Assembly (NCBI GenBank): GCA_943788425.1
Contig: CALSQF010000015.1
Coordinates: 1 to 64,000 of the forward strand
Length of the DNA: 64,000 nt
Direction: 5' to 3'
Source of the DNA: an uncultured Planktomarina sp.
GTDB taxonomy: Bacteria > Pseudomonadota > Alphaproteobacteria > Rhodobacterales > Rhodobacteraceae
Under the pieces are notes generated by a model. The model searched no databases and was not told where the DNA came from. It saw nothing but the letters and a program-made list of their open reading frames with translations. Below are positions 55,282-63,999 of this stretch, piece by piece. The stretch's first letter is position 1, and the number at the start of each line of letters is the position of its first letter. A program made the position numbers and the translations under genes.

Positions 55282-56175
55282 TTATGGCTTGGGGCAATGG
55301 GCTGAGTTGATCAATCCGGCGTGGCGCAGGGCAGCGTCCATGGCGGATTTCGCGTTATCGCTCAAACCAACCAAAGGTGACCGCACCTCTTGCGTGCACA
55401 GCCCCAATTTGGACAGGCCGTATTTGGCACTGACCAGACCGGGTTCTTGGAATGTGGCGAGGTGGAGCGGCATCAATTTGTCCGTAATTTTGAGCGCGGT
55501 TGCGTAATCGCCAGCCAACGTCGCCTGTTGCATTTGCGCGCAAAGAGCCGGGGCCATATTGGCGGTCACTGAGATGCAGCCGATGCCGCCATGGGCGTTG
55601 AAGCCAAGGGCTGTTGCGTCTTCGCCAGAGAGTTGAATAAAGCCTTCGCCGCAGCTAAGGCGTTGTTTTGGAACGCGCGACAAATCGCCTGTGGCATCTT
55701 TTACGCCGATGATGTGTTTGTGATCCGCCAGCTCGCCCATGGTTTCAACACTCATATCCACTGCGGAACGGCCGGGAATATTGTAGATGATTATATCTAT
55801 GCCGCAGTCGGCTGCGGCGAGAAAATGTGCCTTCAATCCGGCCTGCGTGGGTTTGTTGTAATAGGGCGTCACCACCAAGGCTGCGGTGGCGCCGGCCTCT
55901 TTGGCCGCTGTGACCAGGCGTACGGTTTCGGCTGTATTGTTAGAGCCGGCACCGGCGATCACAGGAACCCGTCCGGCCGCTTGTGCGACCACAACTTCCA
56001 CAACCATGTCATGCTCTTGATGTGTCAAAGTGGGGCTTTCGCCGGTTGTGCCCACTGGCACCAACCCATGGCTGCCCTGGTCAATGTGCCAATCGACCAG
56101 CTTCTTGAGCGCGTCGACATCCACTTTGCCGTTTGCAAACGGCGTGACAAGTGCAGGCAGAGATCCTGTAATCAT
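55282..56175 (-). CDS. dapA: 4-hydroxy-tetrahydrodipicolinate synthase
   Basis: First committed enzyme of lysine and diaminopimelate synthesis, condensing pyruvate with aspartate semialdehyde. 297 residues from ATG 56175, with AAGGAAG upstream. Blocks are [67 protein letters not shown] (Tyr) and [11 protein letters not shown] (Schiff-base Lys). It runs divergent from the lytic transglycosylase gene. Confidence 0.96.
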   Translation of the reverse strand: MITGSLPALVTPFANGKVDVDALKKLVDWHIDQGSHGLVPVGTTGESPTLTHQEHDMVVEVVVAQAAGRVPVIAGAGSNNTAETVRLVTAAKEAGATAALVVTPYYNKPTQAGLKAHFLAAADCGIDIIIYNIPGRSAVDMSVETMGELADHKHIIGVKDATGDLSRVPKQRLSCGEGFIQLSGEDATALGFNAHGGIGCISVTANMAPALCAQMQQATLAGDYATALKITDKLMPLHLATFQEPGLVSAKYGLSKLGLCTQEVRSPLVGLSDNAKSAMDAALRHAGLINSAHCPKP

Positions 56176-56297
56176 TGCGCTTCCTTTCATCTGGGGCGTA
56201 AGTGCCCGGGCAGTCGTCGGCGGACACTAGCTTGCCGCATCGGTTTTGCCAAGATTTGCGATTGAAAGTTTTTGCCTCAGAGCGCAAGTTGAAGCTC

Positions 56298-58292
56298 ATG
56301 CGCATTCTCCTTTATCTCGTGGTCTCTTGGTGCTTCGCAACATTTACCTTGGCGCAGGACGGGGCCGCTTTGGCCTCTTTGCGCGCTGCCTATGTCGCGC
56401 AAGCGAAGGGCAAATGGGACGAGGCGCTGGATCTTGCCAAACCGGCGGGGCAGGTGGCGGTTGACCTCATTCAATGGGATCGCCTGCGCGCGGGGCGCGG
56501 CCAATTTTCTGAGGCCACTGCGTTTTTAAAGCGTCGTCCGGATTGGCCCGGTTTGCCCTATTTGCGCCAGCGCTCTGAGGCGACCATCGAGCCAGATGCC
56601 GCGCCGCAGGATGTGATTTCTTTTTTCTCTAACCATCCGCCGAAGACCGCAAAGGGCGCTTTGCGACTGGCGCAGGCGCTCAATAAAACTGGGCAGAAAG
56701 CGAGCGCCATCACGGCGGCACAATGGGGATGGAGAAGTTTTAACATGCTCGCCAGCCTCGAGGACGCGTATCTTGAGATGTTTGGGCCGCATTTGAAAGC
56801 ACAACATGCCGCACGCTTAGATCTTTTGCTCTGGCAGGGTGATTTGGCCAGTGCGGAACGACTGCTGGGGCGCGTCACCGCCGGGCAGGCGCATTTGGCC
56901 CGGGCCCGAATAGCGCTGCAAAGGAAAGAAAACGGTGTCACGCGGTTGCTGGCCAATGTGCCAAAAAGCCTGAAATCCGATCCCGGTTTGGCCTATGACA
57001 GATTTCAATGGCGGCTTGCACGCGGGCACACAGAGGGTGCCATCGATCTGATGCTGCAAAGATCCTCCTCAACCTTGGCATTGGGACGACCAGAGAAATG
57101 GGCTGGCCTTCGTATGTCTATTGCGCGGGATCTTCTGTGGGATGGGGCCCATGCAAAAGCCTATAAGCTGGCCGCAAGTCACCATTTGGCACCGGGAGAT
57201 GACTACGCGGCCTTAGAGTGGCTGGCGGGCTTTATTGCTCTGCGAAAACTGAAACGCCCCGAGACAGCGTTGGTGCATTTTAAGAATCATGGATCGGCTG
57301 TTGGCAGCGAAATTTCATTGGGCCGGACCCATTATTGGCAAGGTCGGGCATTCAAGGCCTTGGGCCAAGCAGATAAGGCGCAGCAGGCTTTCGCTCAGGG
57401 CGCGCGCTTTCAAACTTCGTTTTACGGATTGCTCGCCGCCCAAGAGGCAGGGCTGCCGATGCAGCCCAGTTTGGCTGGAACTGAGGTGGAACTAGAGTGG
57501 CGGCAGGCAGACTTTGTGAAGTCCAGTGTCTATGAGGCTGGACTTCTATTGATTCAGGTCGACCGTTCGCGGTTTGGCGTGCGATTTTTGACCCATTTGG
57601 CTGAAAGTCAAAGTCCGAAGGGGTTGGCGCAAATGGGCCGTATGGCCGAAGAGATGGATCATCCTTACTTGGAGCTTATGCTGGGCAAGCGCGCTTCACG
57701 CTATGGGACAATGATGGAACGGCATTTCTACCCGTTGACCTCGCGATTGATGCGGCCCGGCGCAATCGCGCCTGAGTTAGCTTTGGCGATCGCCCGTCGG
57801 GAAAGTGAATTTTTTGCGGGCGCAATTTCGGGGGTAGGCGCGCTGGGCTTGATGCAGGTCATGCCCCGAACAGCCAAAGAAATGGCCAGTAAGTTGGGGG
57901 TAGGCTATTCGCGCAGCAAGTTGCTGAAGGATCCAGACTATAATGCAAAAATCGGCATTCGATATCTTGAGGAGCTGACAGAAGAATTTGGCAATAGCCC
58001 CGTTTATATCGCCGCCGCCTATAATGCTGGCCCCAGCCGCGCCCATGCTTGGACCGCCAAACTCGGCGATCCGCGCTCGCCGGCGGTGGATGTGATCGAT
58101 TGGATCGAACAAATTCCGTTCAGCGAGACCCGCAACTACGTGATGCGGGTGACGGAAAGCCTGCCCAATTATCGCGCGCGTCTGGCGGGCCAAGCGTTGC
58201 CTTTGCGGTTTTTGCAAGAATTGAAGGGCGCCTACAGCCCAGAGCCGATTTTCGCCGCTCCGGCAATTTCGCTGCGCCCGATTAGCCGGTAG
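56298..58292 (+). CDS. Soluble-type lytic murein transglycosylase (Slt)
   Basis: Periplasmic peptidoglycan lyase of 664 residues. The start at 56298 gives a signal peptide (MRILLYLVVSWCFATFTLAQ); a longer frame from 56202 would not. A long helical superhelix domain fills residues about 30-480 (KWDEALDLAKPAGQVAV, TAKGALRLAQALNKTGQK, RTHYWQGRAFKALGQADKAQ). The C-terminal SLT domain has ALAIARRESEFFAGAISGVG with the catalytic Glu, ALGLMQVMPRTAKEMA and YIAAAYNAGPSRAHAW. Confidence 0.94.
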   Translation: MRILLYLVVSWCFATFTLAQDGAALASLRAAYVAQAKGKWDEALDLAKPAGQVAVDLIQWDRLRAGRGQFSEATAFLKRRPDWPGLPYLRQRSEATIEPDAAPQDVISFFSNHPPKTAKGALRLAQALNKTGQKASAITAAQWGWRSFNMLASLEDAYLEMFGPHLKAQHAARLDLLLWQGDLASAERLLGRVTAGQAHLARARIALQRKENGVTRLLANVPKSLKSDPGLAYDRFQWRLARGHTEGAIDLMLQRSSSTLALGRPEKWAGLRMSIARDLLWDGAHAKAYKLAASHHLAPGDDYAALEWLAGFIALRKLKRPETALVHFKNHGSAVGSEISLGRTHYWQGRAFKALGQADKAQQAFAQGARFQTSFYGLLAAQEAGLPMQPSLAGTEVELEWRQADFVKSSVYEAGLLLIQVDRSRFGVRFLTHLAESQSPKGLAQMGRMAEEMDHPYLELMLGKRASRYGTMMERHFYPLTSRLMRPGAIAPELALAIARRESEFFAGAISGVGALGLMQVMPRTAKEMASKLGVGYSRSKLLKDPDYNAKIGIRYLEELTEEFGNSPVYIAAAYNAGPSRAHAWTAKLGDPRSPAVDVIDWIEQIPFSETRNYVMRVTESLPNYRARLAGQALPLRFLQELKGAYSPEPIFAAPAISLRPISR

Positions 58293-58307
58293 CGCTGCCG
58301 CCGCAAA

Positions 58308-58326
58308 GCCGCCCCGAGGGGGCGGT
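58308..58326. terminator. Hairpin terminator between convergent genes
   Basis: CCGCCCC (58309-58315) pairs with GGGGCGG (58319-58325) around a GAG loop, followed by TTTA and preceded by AAAG, so it can act in both directions. It separates the transglycosylase gene (stop 58292) from the leftward EamA gene (stop 58343). Confidence 0.6.
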
Positions 58327-58342
58327 TTAGCTCTCGCGTGTC

Positions 58343-59215
58343 TTAGCTCTTGGCTACTCTTGCACGCCACAGGGTAAACAGCCCGGCCGCGACAACCAAA
58401 AGCGCGCCGATGGCCACATTTGGGCGTACAACTTCACCAAAAACCAAAACGCCGATCGAGGTGCCGAACACCAATTGCAGATAGGTGAAGGGTTGCACGG
58501 CACTGGCCTCAGCCACCTCGTAACAGCGAATGAGTAACCAGTGTCCCACCGCCCCGGTGCAGCACAGGCAAAGCATCAAGATCCAGTCGCTTGGGCTCAT
58601 ATTCTCAAAATGAAACGCGCCGATGACACTCATCAACAGGCACCCCATGACGCCGGTCCAAAAGAAGCTGGTTGCGGTGCTGTCGAGGCGGGCGACATAT
58701 CGCGTGAGCAGGCTGTAAAGTGCGAACATGAAAGCGGCCAGAACGGGGATGATCGCATAGGGGGAGAACACTCCGAATCCTGGCTCTAAAATCATCAGCA
58801 CCCCACAAAACCCGACGGCAATTGCGAGCCAACGCCGCCAACCGACGGTCTCGCCGAGAATGGGCCCCGAGAGCGCCGCGACGATGAGGGTATAGGCTGA
58901 AAAAATTGCAAGGCTTTCGACCATGCCAAGCAAGGTAAAGGCGGTGACCATGACGCAGATTTCTGCAGCCAAGAGCACCCCGCGAAAGGCCTGAAGTACG
59001 GACTGTTTGGTGCGTGCCGCATTGCGTAAACCGCCAGCTTGCTTGGCTGAAACGGTCATCACGAAAGCTGCAAAGAACCAATAGCGCACCATAACCACCA
59101 TATAAACATTGTAGTTGGAGGAAAGATGCAGGCTCAAACCATCTTGTACCGAGAAGATCAGGGTTGTCGCCACCATCAGCAGAACGCCAAGCCGTGTATT
59201 GGTGCCGGCACTCAC
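58343..59215 (-). CDS. EamA/DMT-family transporter
   Basis: 290 residues, about ten membrane segments in two EamA repeats. The first repeat starts LLMVATTLIFSVQDGLSLHL, and the second has FMFALYSLLTRYVARLDSTA and VQPFTYLQLVFGTSIGVLVF. It shares the family with 5145-6053 but is not a close copy. The substrate is unknown. The start overlaps the mnmD stop by four bases, so it is translated together with mnmD. Confidence 0.86.
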   Translation of the reverse strand: MSAGTNTRLGVLLMVATTLIFSVQDGLSLHLSSNYNVYMVVMVRYWFFAAFVMTVSAKQAGGLRNAARTKQSVLQAFRGVLLAAEICVMVTAFTLLGMVESLAIFSAYTLIVAALSGPILGETVGWRRWLAIAVGFCGVLMILEPGFGVFSPYAIIPVLAAFMFALYSLLTRYVARLDSTATSFFWTGVMGCLLMSVIGAFHFENMSPSDWILMLCLCCTGAVGHWLLIRCYEVAEASAVQPFTYLQLVFGTSIGVLVFGEVVRPNVAIGALLVVAAGLFTLWRARVAKS

Positions 59216-59874
59216 GGTTTAATTCCCTGGGTCATATGCCTTTTGCGTCCAAAACCTGGGCGCCGGATGACCTCAAATCCACCTGCTTGCAATCCGCGGC
59301 GGACAAAGCCTGCGGCCGTGTAAGTGGCGCAGCTTCCGCCGGTTTTGGTATGTGCGGCCACCTCAGCCATGAGGTTGGCTTCCCAGAGCTCTGGATTTTT
59401 GGCGGGAGAAAACCCATCTAGAAACCAAGCATCCGCCTGGCCTGACCATTTGGGCAGGGTGTCGCGGGCGTCGCCTAAAATCACCTCAAAGCGCAGATTG
59501 GGCAGGGTGATGCGGTTGCCCCACAAGGGGGCCAATTCCGCAGCTATGTCCTGCAATGGCGCAAAGGCTTTGTGGGCTGTGATCATTTGATCTGGTGATA
59601 AAGGAAAGGCCTCAAAGCTTGTGTAGTGTAAAACGCCGCTTTGCCCGGATCGGCGCCAAGCGGCCAAGGAGACCAAAAGGTTCAAACCCGTGCCAAACCC
59701 CAATTCGGCGATATGAAATCCATCGCAATAACGGTCTGGCAGATGGTTGCCTGCAAGAAACACATGCTCCGTTTCCGCCAACCCATCGTCGAGTGAGTAA
59801 TAAGGGTCATCAAATTTTGTGGAGAAGGGCGTGTCTGCGCGCCATTCTATGCGATTGGGCTGGTGGTTGAGCAT
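59212..59874 (-). CDS. mnmD: tRNA U34 5-methylaminomethyl-2-thiouridine methyltransferase domain protein (MnmD)
   Basis: Methyltransferase for wobble uridine in tRNAs for Lys, Glu and Gln: it methylates nm5s2U to mnm5s2U using SAM. 220 residues, equal to the N-terminal domain of bifunctional MnmC. Blocks are DDPYYSLDDGLAETEHVFLA, FHIAELGFGTGLNLLVSLAA, WFLDGFSPAKNPELWEANLM and GGSCATYTAAGFVRRGLQAG. The DGFSPAKNPELW motif is diagnostic. The FAD oxidase that forms the other half of MnmC is encoded divergently 39 bases away. Confidence 0.93.
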   Translation of the reverse strand: MLNHQPNRIEWRADTPFSTKFDDPYYSLDDGLAETEHVFLAGNHLPDRYCDGFHIAELGFGTGLNLLVSLAAWRRSGQSGVLHYTSFEAFPLSPDQMITAHKAFAPLQDIAAELAPLWGNRITLPNLRFEVILGDARDTLPKWSGQADAWFLDGFSPAKNPELWEANLMAEVAAHTKTGGSCATYTAAGFVRRGLQAGGFEVIRRPGFGRKRHMTQGIKP

Positions 59875-59913
59875 GGTCTACCCTAAGTATTTTGATGACC
59901 ATGCAGAAGGGCG

Positions 59914-60975
59914 ATGATTTTGGCAACTGCTGATGTAACGATTCTTGGGGCTGGTGTGTTTGGCCTGTCGATTGCGTTTTGTGCCGCACAACGGGGGGCG
60001 CGGGTGCGGGTAATCGATCTGGCTGGTGTGGCGCAGGGCGCCAGCGGCGGGCTGGTTGGAGCTTTAGCGCCCCATACGCCGGATCTATGGCTGCCCAAAA
60101 AGCAATTCCAGTTGGAAAGCCTCCTGCTTGCACGTGAATTCTGGCCGGAGGTGGAACGCCTATCAGGGCTTCCGACTGGCTATGCCAATCATGGGCGACT
60201 GCAACCGATCAATGAAGAAAGATTGATTGCGCTTGCGCTTTCACGCATCGCGGATGCTGCGGCAAATTGGGGAGATGCTGCGGTTTGGGAGGTCATTTCA
60301 ACCAGCAAGGCGGGGCCTTGGGCACCACCGTCTGCAACAGGTCAGCTGGTGCGCGATACCCTCTCGGCTCATATTCATCCGCGGCAAGCCACCAGGGCGC
60401 TGGGGCAGGCGGTGTTGGAGTTGGGCGGGGTGATCACAGCCGCGGGCGCGCATCAGGGCGCGATTGTCGATGCGCGTGGTTGGAGCGGCTTGGTAGAGAT
60501 GTCACAGACTTTGGGCAAAGAGATTGGCAATGGGGTTAAGGGGCAAGCGGCCTTGTTGGATCTGGCCCGACCTGGCGCGGCGCAGCTGTTTGCCGAGGGG
60601 CTGCATGTGGTGCCGCATTTGGATGGCACTGTGGCCATTGGATCGACTAGTGAGCGGTACTTTAAATCGTCAGATCAGACGGATGGCCAGCTTGATGATT
60701 TGATAGCCAAGGCCAAGCGTTTGTTTCCTGAGCTGCGCGACGCACCCGTGATCGAGCGCTGGGCGGGCGTGAGGCCCCGAGCCTTTACCCGCGCACCCAT
60801 GTTGGGCCGGCATCCGGTTCATCCCGATTGGTTTATCGCCAATGGTGGGTTTAAGATCGGCTTTGGCATGGCCCCAAAGATAGCTAAAGTTATGACGGCG
60901 CTCATCCTAGATGGCGAGGATCACATCCCTGACGATTTTCGAGCAGCGGCAAGTTTGAGGCGCAAAAATGATTGA
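59914..60975 (+). CDS. FAD-dependent oxidoreductase, DadA/MnmC-oxidase-like
   Basis: 353-residue D-amino-acid-oxidase-type flavoprotein. The FAD motif is VTILGAGVFGLSIAFCAAQRGARV (residues about 7-30, shown in part), then VAQGASGGLVGALAPHTPDL. The C-terminus has RWAGVRPRAFTRAPMLGRHP and NGGFKIGFGMAPKIAKVMTA. It lies divergent from mnmD, and together they make up the two halves of MnmC, so it may cleave the carboxymethyl group of cmnm5s2U. A glycine or sarcosine oxidase-like role is the alternative. It overlaps the VOC gene downstream by eight bases. Confidence 0.78.
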   Translation: MILATADVTILGAGVFGLSIAFCAAQRGARVRVIDLAGVAQGASGGLVGALAPHTPDLWLPKKQFQLESLLLAREFWPEVERLSGLPTGYANHGRLQPINEERLIALALSRIADAAANWGDAAVWEVISTSKAGPWAPPSATGQLVRDTLSAHIHPRQATRALGQAVLELGGVITAAGAHQGAIVDARGWSGLVEMSQTLGKEIGNGVKGQAALLDLARPGAAQLFAEGLHVVPHLDGTVAIGSTSERYFKSSDQTDGQLDDLIAKAKRLFPELRDAPVIERWAGVRPRAFTRAPMLGRHPVHPDWFIANGGFKIGFGMAPKIAKVMTALILDGEDHIPDDFRAAASLRRKND

Positions 60976-61378
60976 TAACCCCCCCCCGATGATCGCCAGC
61001 CTGGATCACCTGGTCTTGACGGTGACGGATATCATGGCAAGCGTCGCGTTTTATCGGGATATATTGGGAATGCAGGCGCTTCAATTTGAGGCGGCTGATG
61101 GCAGCAGGCGTTGGGCTTTGGCCTTTGGCGCGCAAAAAATCAATTTGCACCCGGCACAGGCCCCGTTTACGCCCCATGCCGCAGAGCCGCGTGCCGGGTC
61201 GTCGGATCTGTGCTTTTTGTCGCCAACCCCGCTGGACGCGTGGGCTGCATATTTCGAGGCTTGTGGTCAAGAGGTGTTAGATGGGCCTGTGCAGCGCAGC
61301 GGGGCGCTTGGGCCGATTGTCTCGCTTTATATTCGTGATCCGGATGGGAACCTTCTGGAAATTGCCAACCAGATTTAG
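60968..61378 (+). CDS. VOC-family protein (glyoxalase/bleomycin-resistance fold)
   Basis: 136-residue vicinal oxygen chelate protein. Metal-binding residues are in IASLDHLVLTVTDIMASVAF (His) and SLYIRDPDGNLLEIANQI (Glu), with middle His/Gln region INLHPAQAPFTPHA. The pattern is typical of YaeR/virulence-type VOC proteins close to glyoxalase I. The reaction is unknown. It overlaps the flavoprotein gene, so is co-transcribed. Confidence 0.85.
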   Translation: MIDNPPPMIASLDHLVLTVTDIMASVAFYRDILGMQALQFEAADGSRRWALAFGAQKINLHPAQAPFTPHAAEPRAGSSDLCFLSPTPLDAWAAYFEACGQEVLDGPVQRSGALGPIVSLYIRDPDGNLLEIANQI

Positions 61379-61398
61379 AAGGGCTCTTGGATCAGCCT

Positions 61399-61764
61399 CT
61401 ATGTGCGGTCGCCTTGATAGGGCAAGAACGCCTCAATAGCTGCGCTGGCAATGACGATGACATTGCCAGTATCCGGATTGGTTACATTTTGCCCGCCAAA
61501 AACTGCACGCACCTCCGCCCGGCCGCGCGGCAGGGTTGAGACCAGCTCTGCGGTGTCCACTTGCGCCGGATCTTGGACACCAATGGTCACCTGAACGCGC
61601 ATCTCTTGCGGGGTGAGGCCAAGTGCGGGTTCGAGTGCTTGGAACATAGGAATGGCGGAGTGCCGAAAGGCGTCTTCAATCGCACGGCCCGCGGCCTTGG
61701 TATAATCCTGACCATATTGGTCATTGCCCATGCCCATTTCGATGATGAATCTTTGATCGTTCAT
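61399..61764 (-). CDS. Lin0512-family (TIGR02058) hypothetical protein, copy 1
   Basis: 121 residues starting MNDQRFIIEMGMGNDQYGQD. The MGMG-x-D-x-YGQDYT-x-AA start and VTIGVQDPAQVD middle are typical of the lin0512 family, whose function is unknown. It shares the same plan as the neighbouring gene at 61761-62108 (GMGNDQYGQDYTKAAGRAIE versus GMGASLRRQDYTQAAVRGVK). The two overlap by four bases, so they probably form a heteromer. cobO lies directly upstream. Confidence 0.8.
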   Translation of the reverse strand: MNDQRFIIEMGMGNDQYGQDYTKAAGRAIEDAFRHSAIPMFQALEPALGLTPQEMRVQVTIGVQDPAQVDTAELVSTLPRGRAEVRAVFGGQNVTNPDTGNVIVIASAAIEAFLPYQGDRT

Positions 61765-62108
61765 GAGGCCAACTCCAGATCTAATGACACAGAAATTGCA
61801 ATATTTGCCATCACGGTGGGCAGGCTATCTCGCCGCGGCACATCCAAGCCACCAGGGACCACGGTGACCTGTACTTGGCCGTAAGGAAAGATTTCTGCCA
61901 CAGCGTTAATGTCCACTGCCTCGGGGTTTTGCACGGCCACTTCCACATCAATGAGCATATCGGTTTTGGCTTTGCCGAATAATTCTGCCAGGTTAATCGA
62001 ATTGTGCCACATTGCATCTTTGACACCGCGCACTGCGGCTTGTGTGTAATCTTGCCGGCGCAGGGAGGCGCCCATGCCAAACTCTGTCAGCAATCGTTTT
62101 ACGGCCAT
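61761..62108 (-). CDS. Lin0512-family (TIGR02058) hypothetical protein, copy 2
   Basis: 115 residues starting MAVKRLLTEFGMGASLRRQD, a divergent paralogue of the next gene downstream, with matching LIDVEVAVQNPEAVDINAVA and GQVQVTVVPGGLDVP. The tandem overlapping arrangement suggests a recent or conserved duplication making two subunits. It lies about 20 bases downstream of cobO in the same direction, so a link to cobalamin metabolism is possible but not shown. The function is unknown. Confidence 0.78.
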   Translation of the reverse strand: MAVKRLLTEFGMGASLRRQDYTQAAVRGVKDAMWHNSINLAELFGKAKTDMLIDVEVAVQNPEAVDINAVAEIFPYGQVQVTVVPGGLDVPRRDSLPTVMANIAISVSLDLELAS

Positions 62109-62129
62109 GGCTATGCTCTCGCTTTAATT

Positions 62130-62738
62130 TTAAAATTCAACGCCGATTTGCGCCTTGATGCCGGAACGAAAGGGATGTTTGATCAGCTCCATTTCCGTCA
62201 CCAAATCGGCCGCTTCAATCAAATCTGCATGGGCGTTGCGCCCGGTGAGTACCACATGGGTCATGGCAGGTTTTTCGTCGCGCAAAAAGGCGATGACCTC
62301 TTGGATATCAAGATAGTCATACCGCAGAGCGATATTAATTTCATCCAACAGCACCATGTGATTGCTCTCATCAACAATCAGCTCTTTCGCTTTGGCCCAA
62401 GCGGCCTGCGCCATTTCGGTGTCGCGGGTCTTGTCTTGGGTTTCCCAAGTGAAGCCCTCACCCATGGTGTGAAAGGCGCAAAGATCGGTGAAATGCTCTA
62501 AGATGAGATCCCTTTCGCCTGTGCTCATTCCGCCCTTGATGAACTGTACCACCGCGCATTTGCGCTTATGGGCAATATGGCGAAAAATCATGTTGAAGGC
62601 CGCTGAGGATTTGCCTTTGCCCTTGCCGGTATGCACAATCACCAGGCCTTTTTCGTCTGTCTTGGTTGCCATGATCTTGTCGCGCGCGGCTTTTTTCTTT
62701 GCCATTTTCATGGCATGACGGTCAACATCTTCACTCAT
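62130..62738 (-). CDS. cobO: Corrinoid adenosyltransferase (CobO/CobA type)
   Basis: Adenosylates cob(I)yrinic acid diamide or cobalamin with ATP, a step in coenzyme B12 formation. 202 residues. The P-loop is IVHTGKGKGKSSAAFNMIFR, followed by CAVVQFIKGGMSTGER, then LIVDESNHMVLLDEINIALR and VVLTGRNAHADLIEAADLVT. The N-terminus is basic. It heads a leftward unit with the two lin0512-family genes. Confidence 0.95.
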   Translation of the reverse strand: MSEDVDRHAMKMAKKKAARDKIMATKTDEKGLVIVHTGKGKGKSSAAFNMIFRHIAHKRKCAVVQFIKGGMSTGERDLILEHFTDLCAFHTMGEGFTWETQDKTRDTEMAQAAWAKAKELIVDESNHMVLLDEINIALRYDYLDIQEVIAFLRDEKPAMTHVVLTGRNAHADLIEAADLVTEMELIKHPFRSGIKAQIGVEF

Positions 62739-62828
62739 GCTGGGCTCCTGTAGTTTGGCGGCAGTTTACTGGCTCGGGGCGCGGACGCAAGCAAGGCTTT
62801 GTTAACCAAGTTTGTGCATGGTCTTTTT

Positions 62829-63233
62829 ATGCGCTTTCTTTGGATCCTTTTGCCGCTTTTAGCCTGCAATACGCCCTCCTTTGAATTTTCTGGCGTGCCG
62901 GCACAGCGGGTGATTGTCGGCAAATCAGTTCTTGATGTGCGAATGGTTGGGGACCGGGCTGAAGCGATACGCATTAATCGGGAATGGGCACCAAATTTGA
63001 ACTACACGGCCGTTCGGTTTGCCCGCGCGTTTGAAGCGGTCAGCGGTTGCGAATTGCGCCCCAATTCCATGCAGGGCGATCAGGTGGTGATGCAGGCGCG
63101 GTTAAAGTGCGACGTCCCGCGGCGCAGCAATCCGTTCCCTCAACGGCGCACGCTCGATTGCAGCATCTTTGACTCCACCCCGGGGATGATGATTTGTGAT
63201 GAAATCTATCCGGTGGCGGTGCCGGGTGGGTAG
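62829..63233 (+). CDS. Putative lipoprotein, conserved hypothetical
   Basis: 134 residues from ATG 62829. The N-terminus (MRFLWILLPLLACNTPSFEF) is a short hydrophobic segment ending in a possible lipobox LLAC, so it may be a lipoprotein. The mature part contains IRINREWAPNLNYTAVRFAR and two cysteines (SGCELRP, LKCDVP) plus a CSIFDSTPGMMICDE pair. I recognise it as a Rhodobacteraceae hypothetical without assigned function. An upstream start at 62799 is possible but would spoil the signal. Confidence 0.65.
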   Translation: MRFLWILLPLLACNTPSFEFSGVPAQRVIVGKSVLDVRMVGDRAEAIRINREWAPNLNYTAVRFARAFEAVSGCELRPNSMQGDQVVMQARLKCDVPRRSNPFPQRRTLDCSIFDSTPGMMICDEIYPVAVPGG

Positions 63234-63255
63234 CGAGCGCCTGTGTGCCGGGGAT

Positions 63256-63999
63256 TTAGGACACCAAATGGCAAGCGGTGCGATGCCCGGTCTCGTCGGA
63301 CACCAACGTGGGTTCCTGCTGATGGCAAAGCTCTTGCGCCATTGGGCATCGATTGGCGAATCGGCAACCTTTGGGCAGGTTCACCGGGTCCGGCGGGTCG
63401 CCGGGGATTAAAATGCGTTTTTGGCTGGCCCTTTTGACCCGGTCAACGGTGGGCACGGCCGATAACAGCGCTTGCGTATAGGGATGGCGCGGCGCTGTGA
63501 ACAAACTCATGCGGTCTGCGTGTTCAACGATCCGGCCCATATACATCACCGCGATGCTATCACTCATGTGCTGCACCACGCCGAGGTCATGGCTGATGAA
63601 TAAATAGGTCAAGCCAAAGTCTTTTTGCAATTTGCGCAACAGGTTTAAGATTTGCGCCTGCACAGCTACATCCAAAGCGGATACGGGCTCATCGCAGATA
63701 ATCAACTCAGGCTGGGTGGCCAGGGCGCGGGCAATACCAATGCGTTGGCGCTGACCGCCTGAAAATTGATGCGGAAAGAGCCTTTGCTGTTCTGGTCGCA
63801 GGCCCACCGCCTGAAATAAACCCTCGACAATTTGGGTTTTCTCAGCCGCGGATTTACTCGACAGGCTGTCCAAAGGCTCACGGACGATCGCCTCTGCGCG
63901 CTGGCGCGGGTTGAGGCTGGAATAGGGGTCTTGGAAGATGAATTGTACTTTTTGGCGGAACGCGCGCAGGTCCTCATCTTGGGTTTGCAGCACATCTTC
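63256..63999 (-). CDS. Oligopeptide/dipeptide ABC transporter ATP-binding protein, 5' end outside window
   Basis: C-terminal part of an OppF/DppF-type ATPase; the frame is open to the window edge, so Walker A is not seen. The visible part has VQFIFQDPYSSLNPRQRA (Q-loop), FSGGQRQRIGIARALA (signature), LIICDEPVSALDVAVQAQIL (Walker B), LFISHDLGVVQHMSDSIAVM (H-loop), PRHPYTQALLSAVP and the C-terminal cysteine cluster GCRFANRCPMAQELC of oligopeptide importers. Permeases and the binding protein would lie beyond the window. Confidence 0.92.
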   Translation of the reverse strand, partial: EDVLQTQDEDLRAFRQKVQFIFQDPYSSLNPRQRAEAIVREPLDSLSSKSAAEKTQIVEGLFQAVGLRPEQQRLFPHQFSGGQRQRIGIARALATQPELIICDEPVSALDVAVQAQILNLLRKLQKDFGLTYLFISHDLGVVQHMSDSIAVMYMGRIVEHADRMSLFTAPRHPYTQALLSAVPTVDRVKRASQKRILIPGDPPDPVNLPKGCRFANRCPMAQELCHQQEPTLVSDETGHRTACHLVS

